From positions 23,023,577 through 23,087,576 of the forward strand of contig CM028338.1 in the NCBI GenBank assembly GCA_016647705.1: a stretch of 64,000 bases of DNA, in the 5' to 3' direction. The DNA is from Eucommia ulmoides (taxonomy: Eukaryota > Streptophyta > Magnoliopsida > Garryales > Eucommiaceae). Below the pieces are notes generated by a model, which was not told where the DNA came from, ran no database searches, and saw only the letters and a list, made by a program, of their open reading frames with translations. Shown in pieces: positions 36,560 to 47,717 of this stretch. Both the position numbers and the translations under genes were made by a program. The first letter of the stretch is position 1. Each line of letters opens with the position of its first letter.

Positions 36560-38103
36560 AATACCCCGAAACTTAGAATTTTGCTAGTCCTCGAGAAAAA
36601 CACCCACACAATACAATAAAATATAATAACTAATTACAAATTTAAAAACTAAAAATGAAAAACACTAAAAACAATAATGTACAAGTTTTGAATATCATCT
36701 ACCGGCCAAATGATTTTCCCTCATCGGCCTCCGATCCTATCGAGTTCAAAAATAAAACACACCATGTGGTGTTCTAGAATTTCAACATTCGATAATAGTA
36801 AGCGCTATTCTAGATCCTATCCAAAGTATGTGTGTTAAAACTCAAATATACAACTATCCGTTGATCGGATTGGATTTCCATCAAATAAGCTCATTACTAA
36901 AATCATAAAGGTATGGGGAATCCATAAGTTTGACTAGGGTTCTATTCTCCACTAATGTAGGCTAAGTAATTCAAAAAGATCATTAGGATTTGGTTCGGTT
37001 TTGGAAAACGGCCAAGGGTATATCAGAAATAGAAAACAGGTTAACGTCGTTAACTTGACAATACCCGAGGCACATGCTTGGAAGTATCATACTCGAAACC
37101 CCACAGATAAAATGGAAACAACCCTGAACATACATTGAAGATCGACGTACTCACTTGTCAAAAGAAACATAATTTTTACTTATATTTACATATTTTTTTT
37201 TTCAACGAACCACACCCCCAAACTTATTCTATTATAATAATTTCACGGGTATGGTTAAAATGAAAGAAAAATGACAAGTGAGTACTTGAATATTGAACCA
37301 ATTAAAAGTTTTTCCTAAGCCCAACCGCTTACATCAAGTGGCATTTGCAACTGCTAACTTGATTCACTCAAATTGTGCCTTCGGTTCAACAATATAGGAT
37401 TGGAAAAAGTTCAATTGGCCATGGTATTAGTTAAGTGTTCACAATTGAAATGGTTTTTAGGCTTTGATAGGGTAACAAGGGATAAACATTTAACAAGGTA
37501 AGCTTCAAAGGCTTAAGCGATAAAAACGAATGCCTAAATCATATCTCCCAAACTACCTTGCCTAGGATTTCGCCTCAAATTTTCCCAAAATCAAGTTTTA
37601 AAATCCCTATTGTCATGAACTTGGCTAACGGATAATCGTTTTCAAATAAATTGGATAGTTATACATTGAGTTTACGTGCTCGTGCATTTAGGATCTACAA
37701 TAACTTTTACTAAAATGATACGTCAAGCACATAGAACACACATGAATGAGCTTTAATCTCGACCTCAATAAACAATCAGGGAACAGACTCATCATTAGGT
37801 AATGGCCCAGATGAAGTCAAAACTCAACACAAAACAACAACTATCCTAAACAAACATGCACACAATAAGAACAAAACAACATAAACTAACAATACTAAAA
37901 TACTACATATCACTTCCGAACTTAAAATGGACAGTGTCCTCAGTGGCCCAATCATCAATCTCAACATATGGAAATAAAGCATGCTGATGAAGGGGGTTTA
38001 GAACATGTACCTGGGAGGCGAGATAAGCTCGCCTCCAAATCAAGTTGGCGGTAATGGATTTAACTTAATTTTGACTTGGGTTGCCTCCCAAGAAGCATGT
38101 GGT
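36560..38103 (-). other. NA-E conserved 3' non-coding region with PPT
   Basis: PPT-side sequence AATACCCCGAAACTT and the hairpin at 36579-36600 (one arm changed to AGAAAAA) come first. The stretch that follows is collinear with NA-B3, NA-F and NA-D, including CACCATGTGGTGTTCTAGAA from 36760. No ORF was recognised. Confidence 0.75.
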
Positions 38104-39093
38104 TTATTGTCCTCGGCTTGACACGGAGAAGGGCTCGTCAAAGAGTGGCTTCCGCCCATAGTAAGTGTTATATAACACTAAATATGGGTCTTGGTTGTTT
38201 ATGCCCTCAAGCTTGGCGAGATTTGGCATTATATGGCCCGAGCTTTCAACAAGACTCTCCACTGGCTCATGTGCTTGGTGGGCATGAAAAAGCATTGTTA
38301 ATGGCAGAGAAGGACAAGTGAGCCACATTGGATCCTCGTAGATGTGATCATCTTGGATTGACGATGACATCACTATTTAGATCTCTAATGGTGTAGAATC
38401 ACAATTGTCGATCCATGCTTGGGTTCCTGTCTCATTCAGATAAGCATAGTTGAACTCTCCCAAGCTCCTTCCGCTTGTTTCCAATTCCTCGTGGTGGCTT
38501 TCGATAAATGTGGCATTTGTGTTTCTCAGTGCCACCACGTCTGACTCAGCCTCAATGTAGCAAAGCAGATGACTGATGTGCGTCTGTAAAGACGTTACGA
38601 TCGCATCAATTTTGGCGTAGACCGTCTCGATATTGTCAAGATGATCCTCATGCTCATTGATCTGGTCATTCATTTCTCTCCAAAACGCTTGAGTCTCCCT
38701 AATAAAATCAGTGAATATTTTCTCCAGGGTGGGAGAAGACTCAACATATTGGTCCGGTGTGTCAATCCATGGTACCGTGGTAGTGAAACTATCCCCCAAG
38801 CTTTGACAACTTGGTGAATAATTCCAATACTGAAAATCGAACTTGGCCATGTCTTCTAACAACCGATAGGCTTCGTCCACGGTTAATTGGTCGAAAGAGA
38901 TGGTGCCGTTTCCTCTTTCAACCTAATTTCTTGTTGCGGCTAGTAACCCATCGAGGAAGTTTAGTAGTTGACACTCCCTCGGGAAACCATGATTGGGAAA
39001 CTGGAATAATAATTCCTTATATCGATCCCAAGCACTATAAAACAATTCGAAATCCTGTTGAAAGAATTGCATCAATACATGTCGATCTAACAT
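38104..39093 (-). pseudogene. NA-E gag-like ORF (two stops)
   Basis: A 329-codon reading in one frame from ATG 39093 to TAA 38104. It has SAWDRYKELLFQFPNHGFPRE, QLLNFLDGL, NGTISFDQLTVDEAYRLLEDM, HEDHLDNIETVYAKID, QDDHIYEDPMWL and DPYLVLYNTYYGRKPLF. The first 90 residues align with the second half of the Athila capsid (compare Athila-A FYKCWEIFNDI...ESLE). The Athila N-terminal capsid half and a zinc knuckle are absent, and the acidic C-terminal part is of unknown function. One stop replaces Trp (TGG to TAG) in ..TRN*VERGNG, and one replaces Gln (CAA to TAA) at 38374-38376. The same ORF occurs in NA-F and NA-D. Confidence 0.8.
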
Positions 39094-39216
39094 CTCCAAG
39101 TACCCTGCATAACAAATAAAAACAAAACTACAAAGAAAAAATTACAAACACTAAAAAAATGCCTAAATTAAAATCAAGTCATTTACTCATAATATCAACA
39201 ATAATTTAAAACACAA

Positions 39217-39234
39217 TCCCTGGCAACGGCCCCA
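39217..39234 (-). other. NA-E primer binding site
   Basis: On the minus strand TGGGGCCGTTGCCAGGGA, two changes from the tRNA-Asp-type PBS, 6 bases inside the 5' LTR. Confidence 0.85.
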
Positions 39235-39240
39235 AAAACT

Positions 39241-40634
39241 TGGTGGCGGAATATTACGTCGCCACTTTCACTGCAAGTGTATGGGTCAAGTTTTAGTATA
39301 GATGGGAAGGATTAGGGGTTGTCGTATCCACATGAATTGGTTGAGATTATCATCGAGTACCGCGATTGTCATAACCTAACTTTATTTAGGCGACATAAAT
39401 TGAGTTTATAATTATTTAATCTAATACTAAGTTAATTAATCTAATTAAACTATAATACTAATATGAGATGTTTAGGGGAAAAGATTATCTAGGGATTAAC
39501 TTTGTTTACAAAAACATGTTTGGTCTTGTTTAGTTTACAATAACGGTGTTCAACCTATCCGACAATCTCTGTATCGTAAACTCACTCACCACCTCTCCCG
39601 AGTGTAAGATGAGTGAATATGCGACTTTGTGTCAATAAAGAAGTCCCCTCAACGTCTTAATAACACTAGGTCACATGAGTCTTGCCCCAACGTCATTGAT
39701 TGTACACTTTCTAACTCCATCTCGGGTGATTAGATCGTCGCGTTATGTTTACCCTAGTTCGAATTCAGGGTTACCTCTCCCGAGTGTCAAATGTCGTATT
39801 CTTTCTATATATAAACAAGCATATAATCAAATAATAACAGTAAACACAATCGAATTAGTGAAGAACAACCGTCAACGAAACACAACTTAAATAAACGACA
39901 TTTTCATAAATATTATTAATCCCTTGACAAAATCCATTTAGCTCATGGCCATAACCATTTATACAATGAGAAACGAGCTAAACATGCTAAAAAAACTACC
40001 AAAGTTAAGAAAATAAAGAGAGAAATGAAAGAAACTTAGCCGTAGTTCAAAGATTTGGCGCTAAAACCATTCAACGATTGTTTCTCCTTCTTCACAACGT
40101 GTTATTCTCGTTCGGATTTGTTTGAGCACTCCTCAAAACACTCTCAAAATATTATGAACCCTAAGGGGTCTCCTTTGTCTAGGAGGAGAGAAGATGGGAA
40201 GATATAGGGAGCAAAATATCTAAATAAATATCTAAACTGTCTGCAGAGTGACCACTGCGGCGGTGAGTATGTCGGTTTGGTCACGACCTCGGCGGTGGAT
40301 GCAACGGTAGGCGCAGAGATATTTTTGTTCTTTCACCACCACGGTAGTGGATCTCACCACTGTAGCGGTGGGCGTTCAGCAAGATTATGCCTTCTCTGCA
40401 TCTTGACCGCCATGGTGGTGGGCTGCAGGTTATGAATTTTGCACTTTTGCTTGTTTTCCCACCGTCTTCCAACATTCTTGATCTGATTTGATCGTTTATG
40501 ATTTATTTTCATTCATTGTCACCCCACACACCTGATTTATATAAAAAAGAATAAAAACGTATTAAAAACGTAATAAACATACTCGAAAACTAACAAGTTC
40601 AGTTTGAAAATAGATAGGTAAATTACACCTATCA
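39241..40634 (-). repeat. NA-E 5' LTR
   Basis: 1394 bases, TGGTGGCGGAATATTACGTC...CCTATCA. U3 palindromes lie at about 40250-40425 (CCACTGCGGCGGTG, CCACTGTAGCGGTGG, GACCGCCATGGTGG types). The frame 40281-40475 lies within them and is not a gene. Confidence 0.9.
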
Positions 40635-40639
40635 ATATT

Positions 40640-42837
40640 CTCATAATTTTTGTACACTAAGAATACTACAATAAAATGGTGTTGTGGTGGAAAGAAATAA
40701 CAAGACGCTCCAGGAACTGACCAGGATTATGCTATATGAGAGTAATCTTCCTAAATACTTCTAGGCTGAAGCGATATGTACTGCATGTCATGTTAATAAT
40801 CGAGTATCTATCGAAAGAGGTTTTGATAAAACCCCTTATGAGATTTAGAATGGAAAACCCCCAAATATATTGTATTTTAAAGTTTTTAGATGTAAATGCT
40901 TTATTTTAAATGATAAGAAAACTTTGGGAAAGTTTGATGCTAAATCAGATCATGGTATTTTTCTTAGATATGCTTCGGATAGTAAGGCATATAAAGTCTA
41001 TAATAAGCTATCATTAGTTGTGGAAGAATTTATGCATGTGGTATTTGAAGAATCTAATCCATTTAGGTTTATAAAGGATTTGGATGTTGATGATTTAGGT
41101 ATAATGACAAAGCAAAAGAACCAAGAAGTTGAAACATGAAAAGAACCATCAAATTCTAAGGATAAGGAGCCACAAAATGAAGGGACAACTTTACCACGAG
41201 TTATAAAGACAATTCCAGGACATTCGGTAAAACAAATTATTTTTAATTTTGAAAAAATTGTAAGTATTAGGTCCTCTATTTGAGATATCCTTAATCTTGA
41301 CCTAAAACTATTAACGAAGCTTTAACTGATGAATCTTGGATCTTCGATATACAAGAAAAATTACTTCAATTTGAGAGAAATAAAGTTTGGTCTCCAGTCC
41401 TTAGACTTGACTTTCAACCTATTATCGGTACTAAATGGGTTTATCGTAATAATTAAGACAAAACAGGTATGGTAATTAGAAATAAAACAAGATTAGTAGC
41501 ATATGGCAATAATCAAGAAGAAGGAATTGATTATGATTAGACATATGCACTTGTTGCTAGATTAGAAGCCATTAGAATGCTATTAACTTTTGCATGTTCA
41601 CATAATTTTAAATTATTTCAAATGGATGCCAAGAATGCCTTCTTAAATGGTTTTTTAATTGAGCAAATTTATGTGGAACAATCACCTGATTTTGAAAATG
41701 ATAAATTACCTGATAATGTTTTTAAACTACGTAAAACTTCATATGGACTCAAACAAGCTCCTCGAGCTGGATATGAGAGACTAAGTCGGTAATTAATTGA
41801 GAATGGTTTTTGACGTGGTCTAAGTGATATAACTCATTTTTTTAAGAAAAATGAATCGGACATCCTGTTGGTACAAATATATGTGGATGATATTATTTTT
41901 GATTTTAGTAATGAAGATTTTTTCCAAGAGTTTGCCATAATTATGCAAGTAGAATTTGAAATGAGTATAATGGTAGAATTAATATTCTTTCTCGGGCTAC
42001 AAATCAAACAAACTAGAGAAGAAATCTTTATCGATTAAGCCAAGTACACCAAGGAGTTACTAAAAAGGTATGACTTTGATGGTGCTAAAGAATACAAAAC
42101 TCCCATGGCAACATCTACAAAAATAAAAAAAGATGATACGGGTAAAAGTGTCAATGAAAAGATGTATCAAGATATAATCGGTAGCTTGTTGTATCTTACT
42201 GCTTACAGACTTGATATTGTGTTTAGTATATGTTTGTGTGCGAGATTTAAATCTTGCCCGAAAGAATCGCATTTAACTGCTATCAAGTGAATCTTTTGGT
42301 ATTTAAAAAGAACTTGTGATCTAGGATTATGGAATCCTAGGGGGAGTGATTTTACATTGACTAGTTACTCCGACGCTGATTTTTGTTGATGCAAAGTTGA
42401 GCGTAAAAGCACACATGGTTCATGTAATTTCTAGGAAATGCTTTAGTTTCTTGGTTTAGCAAGAAATATAATTCTATTGTGTTATCAAAGACTGAGGTAG
42501 AATATATGGTAGTTAGTAATTGTTATGCACAAATTCTATATATTAAACAATAATTACATGATTTTGGAGTTTGCATAGAGGAAGTACCTATCTATTGTGA
42601 TAATAAAAGTGTTATATGCTTAAGTAAGAATCATACACAAAACTCATGAACTAAGCACATAGAAATACGTCATCATTTTATTCATGATCATATTTAGAAA
42701 TGCGATGTTGCTATTAAATATGTTTATACTTCCGACCAACTCGTAGATACTTTTACTAAACCTCTAGCCGAAGATTAGTTTATGAAAATTATTCAAGGTT
42801 TAGGTATGGCTAAGAATAATGATGTGTGCCTAAAATA
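40640..42837 (+). pseudogene. Copia-2 integrase end, reverse transcriptase and RNase H
   Basis: The reading resumes directly after NA-E. Integrase has NGVVVERNNKTLQELTRIML and KTPYEI. RT has KWVYRNN, LFQMDAKNAFLNGFLIEQIYVEQ, LRKTSYGLKQAPRA and the catalytic IYVDDIIF at about 41878-41901. RNase H has YSDADF, SWFSKKYNSIVLSKTEVEYM, IYCDNKSVICLSKN and HHFIHDHI. It ends near 42837. In-frame stops are spread over the region (for example 41455, 41539, 41791, 42289), with few frameshifts. The catalytic Asp residues of RT are kept. Confidence 0.87.
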
Positions 42838-43035
42838 AATATTTTGATCCTTCGTCTCTACTTTCTGAGATGGCAACGGAGGAGAAATTGTTTGATATAT
42901 TAGTATTTGTTCTCCTCAGCATTTTAATTATATAGGGTAGAAGTTTTTTTAAAAAAAAGAACAATGTGTTATACTTAAATTGAAAATCTTTTTTGATTCT
43001 CATAATGGTGCTTAAACGAGTTGAAAAATATGTGA

Positions 43036-43117
43036 TCAGATTTAGGGGGAGGAGTGTGGTTACATTTATTATTGAGAAAATATCAAAGTTAACTCTCATC
43101 ATAAAAAAGAGAGAGAT
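43036..43117 (+). promoter_or_regulatory. Copia-2 polypurine tracts
   Basis: TTTAGGGGGAGGAG is at 43040-43053, and AAAAAAGAGAGAGAT directly abuts the 3' LTR at 43103-43117. The second is positioned to prime plus-strand synthesis. The first may be an additional tract. Confidence 0.5.
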
Positions 43118-43490
43118 TATTGAACCTAACGTTTTGATGGACAATTAAGTATTGATGTTTTATGGAACTAATGACTTTATTGAGTGATTTTAGATTAAAA
43201 GTTCCATATGTTGAAATGAGAAAAAGAATGAGTCATAAAGATTAATCATTGAAGATTTACAAGTTGACTAATTTATGAAGCAATCATTAAAGACTCAAAG
43301 GAATTTATGAAGAACTTCAAGACGGATGACAGATAAAGATAATGAAGATTTTTAGAGCATTGAATACATTTATGTAAAAACAACTCATTATATTTATGCT
43401 CTTAATGCAACCCGAATTAGGATCACGCACGACACTTTAGAAATATATAAACTTATATACGTTATAGTCAGAAGCAATAAATTTAAGATA
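43118..43490 (+). repeat. Copia-2 3' LTR, truncated
   Basis: Matches 31488-31870 in order (AACCTAA, GTTTTGATGGACAATTAA, TTTATTGAGTGATTT, AAAACAACTCATTA, GAATTAGGATCACG). It breaks off at AAGATA, where a new TG terminus begins. Confidence 0.8.
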
Positions 43491-44170
43491 TGATGTAAAC
43501 CTTACCAAGAACTAGTGAGACCCGAAGACAATTTAGCGTTTCTTTTCTTAGGATTGATCTAAACTCAGATTTATAAATGAAAAAAGAAGAACACAAAAAT
43601 ATAGATTTTGGATAGATTACCTTGACCCAACGTTTATGAATGAAACACAAACCAAAGGTAAAAAAAAAAAAAACCTCGACCCAACGATTATAAGAGAATC
43701 ACGAATCGAAGGTATAGAGTTTGACCACCACAAGAAATTCTTGATAAGTTCAAAATAAGTTCGTTGAAGAACTTAAGAGAAGACTATCACAATTGTATTA
43801 ATAAAAAAAGTAATGTTGTCATCCTTACATCTCTTCTTTAAATAGGCAGCCAAGAAATAAAAGAAAACCCCAACCGTGAATAGTATGCGTGAACAATAGT
43901 CGTGAACAATACCCCCCGTGAATAGTGGTGGCCAAAATAAAAAAAATACAATAAAACCCCTGTGTCTCACACTACAAGACAAAAAGAAAGAATACAGAAT
44001 CTTCCTTATCATATCTTACACTCCTAGTCTAAAAAGGAAAAGACAAATTGTCAATCATGCCTTACAAATTATCAAATAAATAACCTAAATTAAAATTAAA
44101 AGACTAATAAATAAAATAAATAAGCTAAAAATTTCATGGCTCTCATGCTTAGGCCCATTCAAGTTCTAGC
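43491..44170 (-). repeat. Gypsy-G 3' LTR (inner border uncertain)
   Basis: Non-coding AT-rich sequence between the element's outer end and the stop-side of the polyprotein. There is no partner LTR to set the inner border. It contains GTGAATAGT/GTGAACAAT repeats at about 43876-43930. Confidence 0.45.
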
Positions 44171-47100
44171 CTAAGCCCATTCACTTTCCTTGATGAGATG
44201 GACTAGGCCGTGATCATCATTTGGGCCTAATTTGAGTTTCACTATTTTAGACTCAACCCAATCTCTTGAATTAGCCCATTGAGTGCTTCTTTGATCTTGC
44301 CCTAATAATAGGCCTAATTGGAACATGTAGTGGATCCTTTGATGGTGCTTGTTGGTCCTCATCATCCCTCATCTCTTCAAAAGGATTTGACCTCGAATCT
44401 TCACCTACATCAAATAGAGAAAGATTTGAAACATTAAATATAGCACTAACGTTATACTCACCTGGAAGATCCAACTTATACGCATTATCATTGATCCTCT
44501 CAAGGACTTAAAATGGGCCATCCCCTCTAGGATGTAGTTTTGATCGCTTACAGGCGGGAAATCGTTCTTTCCTCATATGCACCCAAACCAAATCACCCGG
44601 TTCAAAGATGAATCGTCTACGGACCTTCTTGGCTTTGGTCGCATATTGCTAATTTTTATTTTCTACGTGTTGTCTCACACTTTCGTGGAGTTTCTTCCTC
44701 ATCTCAGCCTTCTTTTGTCCATCCAAACTAGCCCTCTCATTAACTGGCAAAGGCAACAAATCCAAAGGAGTTTGTGGATTGAAATTATAAGCAATCTCAA
44801 ATGGTGAAAAATCAGTAGTAGAATGAACACTCCAATTATAAGCAAATTCAATGAATGGCAAACAATCCTACCAATTTTCAAGTTATTTTGAACTATGGTA
44901 CGCAACAAAGTAGATAAAGTTAGATTTACTACCTTGGTTTGTCCATCTGTTTGGGGGTAACAAGTAGTTAAAAACCATAATTTAGTTCCCAACTTTCCCC
45001 ACAAGACTTTCCAAAAATAGTTAAGGAACTTAAAATCACAATTAGATACGATACTCCTCGGAACGCCATGGAGCTGTACTATCTCTCTAAAGAACAAATC
45101 AACGACGTGGGTTGCATCATTAGTTTTATTATAAGATATGAAATGTATAATCTTGGAAAATCTATCAACAACAACAAAACCCGAATCCCTACCTTTCCTT
45201 GACCTTGGTAGGCCTAAAACAAAGTCCATGGAAATATCCACCTAAGGTACACTAGGTATTAGTAAAGGAGTGTATAATCCATATGGTAAGACTCTAGATT
45301 TGGCCTACAGACACGTAACACATCTAGCACAAACTCTTTCCACATCACGCTTCATCTTTGGCCAAAACAAAATGTTCATGTAATACGTCTAAAGTTTTTC
45401 TCATACCAAAATGACCCATTAAACCTCCCCCATGTGCTTCAGGGACAAACAACTCATGCATAGAACTATTAAGCACACAATGTATATTCTTTTAAACAAG
45501 TAACCATCAATTCTATAGAACTTACCAAATTCTGTCTTCTCACATGCCCTATACACACTAGCAAAGTCATAATCATTAGCATACAACTCTTTAACATATT
45601 CAAACCCCAATAACTTTGCATTTAAGTTAGAGACAAGGGCGTACCTTCTGGATAGTGCATTAGCCACAATATTTTCTTTACCTTGTTTATATTTGATCAT
45701 ATAAGGAGAGGTTTCAATGAATTCCATCTACTCGGCATGCATTCTATTCAACTTACCTTATCCTTTCAAGTGTTTCAAAGACTTATAGTTGGTATGTATG
45801 ACAAACTCTATTGGCCACAGATAATGTTTCCAAGTCTCCAATGCTCTCACTAACGCAAAACGCTCCTTGTTATATGTCGGGTAATTCAACGTGTCCCATT
45901 TAGCTTTTGGCTAAAGTACGCTATTAGCTGCTTTTCTAGCATCAAAACAGCTCCAATACCTATTCTTGAAGTATCATGGTGAATCTCAAAATTTTAGAAA
46001 AATCAAGTAATGCTACTAAAGAAGCACCACTTAACCGTTCTTTAATCTCATTAAATGCACGCACTTGCACAATACCCCATTTAAAACTCATAGAGTTTTT
46101 TACAATTTCAATGAGTGGTGTGGCTAGTGTACTAAAATCTTTAACAAATTGACGATAAAAACTAGCCAAACCATGAAAAATTCTTACCTCCGTGATTAAC
46201 TTAGGTGTGGGCTATTCTTTGATAGCCTTCACCTTTTCCTCATCCACTGCAATCCCTTTCGCACTAACAACATAGCCAAGAAACACAACTTTGTCCAAGC
46301 AAAATGAACATTTTGTGCTTGGTGCATTAGTTAGCCCAAAAGGCATTACCAACCACTCATACAATCCATATTTAGTTTTAAAAGTAGTTTTACATTCATC
46401 ACCCTTTGTCATCTAGCCTTAGTAGCTCGGCAATCAACACACATACGCCAAGTTCCATCATTCTTAGGCATAAGTTGTACCGGTACTGCGCACGGACTCA
46501 TACTCTCTTTTAGGTGTCCTTTGGCTAGCAACTCATCCATTTGCCTTTGAAGTTCATTCGTCTCATATGGATTACTCCTATAGGTTGGTCGGTAAGGAAT
46601 TGTTGTACCTGGCACAAAGTCAGTTTGATGCTCTATGCCTCTAATAGGTGGCAATCCACTAGGCACGTCATTAGGGAACACGTCCTCAAATTCCTACAAC
46701 AAAGAAATAACAACGCTAGGTAAAGATTAGTCAAGTTCATTAGTGCTAAAACAGGCCTGTTTGTACAGTAGTACAAATATAGGCTGGTTTGCATAAAAGC
46801 ACTCTTGATATCACTCGCCTTAGCATAAAATCTCATTTGTTTCTTTATTTTTCTCTTATTTTTTTTCACTCCCTTTTTCTTTTAACTCTCTTTTCTTTTT
46901 TCACTCATTTTTTTCCTCATCTTTTTTTAAACTCGCGATCTCACTATTTTTTTCAATTCATTCTCTCTTTTTAATTTCATTTGATCCTCATACACTTGTC
47001 TTGGGGTCAACAACAAAAGAGTAATGGTTTTATTGTCTTTGACAAATGAGTGTCTATTCTTTAACCCATCATGAGTAACCTTCCTATCAAATTACCCTGG

Positions 47101-47610
47101 CCTGCCCATTAGTATATGACCTACACGCGTTGGAACAATATCACAAAGTACTTCATCCTTGTATTTCCCAATTGAAAAGGAAACTAACACTTGCTTATTT
47201 ACCCGGATCTCCCCACAATTATTCTACCACTGTAATTTATACGGTTTAGGATGTTTCAAGGTAGGTAAATTTAGTTTCTCTCCTAAAGTAGTGCTAGCCA
47301 CATTCGTGAAACTTCCCCTATCAATGATCGTATTACATACCTTGTTGTTGACATGGCACCTAGTATGAAAAATATTCTCCCTTTGTTGTTCTATGTCATC
47401 CTCCGCAACTTGGACACTTAGAGAATGCCTTACCACCACTGACTATCTCACCATCGGATACTCCACATCGTTATCATAAGCATCATCTAGTGGTGGCATC
47501 TAGTCATCATCACTCTCGTTTTCAGTTTCCACCTCTCCATCAACACGTACTACTATGGTCCTCTTATATGGGTATTATGAAACTATGTGACCTACTCCCA
47601 AACAATGAAA
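44171..47610 (-). pseudogene. Gypsy-G gag end and pol, with RT deletions
   Basis: Read right to left, the knuckle CFHCLGVGH comes first, with the fourth Cys changed to Tyr (47566-47610). Protease follows at 47224-47439 (CNTIIDRGSFTNVASTTL; DRGS where DGGS is usual). RT at 46409-46681 runs to WRMCVDCRA and jumps to [11 protein letters not shown]. It runs to FGLTNAPST at about 46320 and jumps to [15 protein letters not shown], so the segment with the YxDD catalytic site is missing. RNase H/connection is at 45960-46169 and 45419-45727 ([10 protein letters not shown]). Integrase is at 44699-45241 ([44 protein letters not shown]), then [15 protein letters not shown] and the C-terminal LPGEYNVSAIFNVSNLSLFD at 44400-44474. 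Lineage not fixed. Confidence 0.83.
46690..47220 (-). other. Gypsy-G protease-RT linker, non-coding
   Basis: C/T-rich on the plus strand (46850-46980, long T and TC runs). No conserved block could be read apart from protease-end scraps near 47100-47200. Confidence 0.5.
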
Positions 47611-47717
47611 ACATTTAATATCACAGTTACGAGTTTGAGTTTCAATTTTACCTTTGTTGACATTGGGCACATCGGCTCTCCTTTTTGGTGGTTCAGTTTT
47701 GGACTTTGAAATAACCC

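Larger units (their letters stand above)
35272..40634 (-). mobile_element. NA-E: gag-only non-autonomous LTR element
   Basis: A 5.36 kb element with LTRs 35272-36559 and 39241-40634, flanked by perfect duplications ATATT (35267-35271 and 40635-40639). Its removal rejoins the Copia-2 integrase reading in frame. Order on the minus strand: LTR, PBS, gag-like ORF, about 1.5 kb non-coding, hairpin, PPT, LTR. No pol is present, as in the element class described as TR-GAG. The gag frame has only two stops, so it is the best-preserved member here. Confidence 0.92.
31488..43490 (+). mobile_element. Copia-2: SIRE-like Ty1/Copia element, 3' end truncated
   Basis: 5' LTR, PBS, gag, zinc knuckle, protease, integrase, RT and RNase H follow in Copia order. 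A partial 3' LTR matches the first. The element is split by NA-E at 35271 and cut at 43490 by Gypsy-G. The SIRE/Maximus-type assignment is inferred from the long LTR, a gag with a coiled-coil tail, and the integrase and protease motif style. Confidence 0.85.
43491..47717 (-). mobile_element. Gypsy-G: Ty3/Gypsy remnant, 5' end lost
   Basis: Minus-strand element whose left terminus TGATGTAAACC cuts into the Copia-2 3' LTR. Its right side is cut at the zinc knuckle/protease junction by NA-F (TGGTAGCGG at 47718). Protease, RT, RNase H, integrase and the C-terminal tail are recognisable, in Gypsy order. No 5' LTR or PBS remains. Confidence 0.82.

Noticed and set aside
38076-38321. Plus-strand 81-codon reading
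   Set aside because: Antisense to the tail of the NA-E gag ORF, which is conserved in three elements.
43038-43053. TTTAGGGGGAGGAG as the only Copia-2 PPT
   Set aside because: It is about 65 bases from the LTR start; the purine run 43103-43117 abuts the LTR and is the better candidate. Both are listed.
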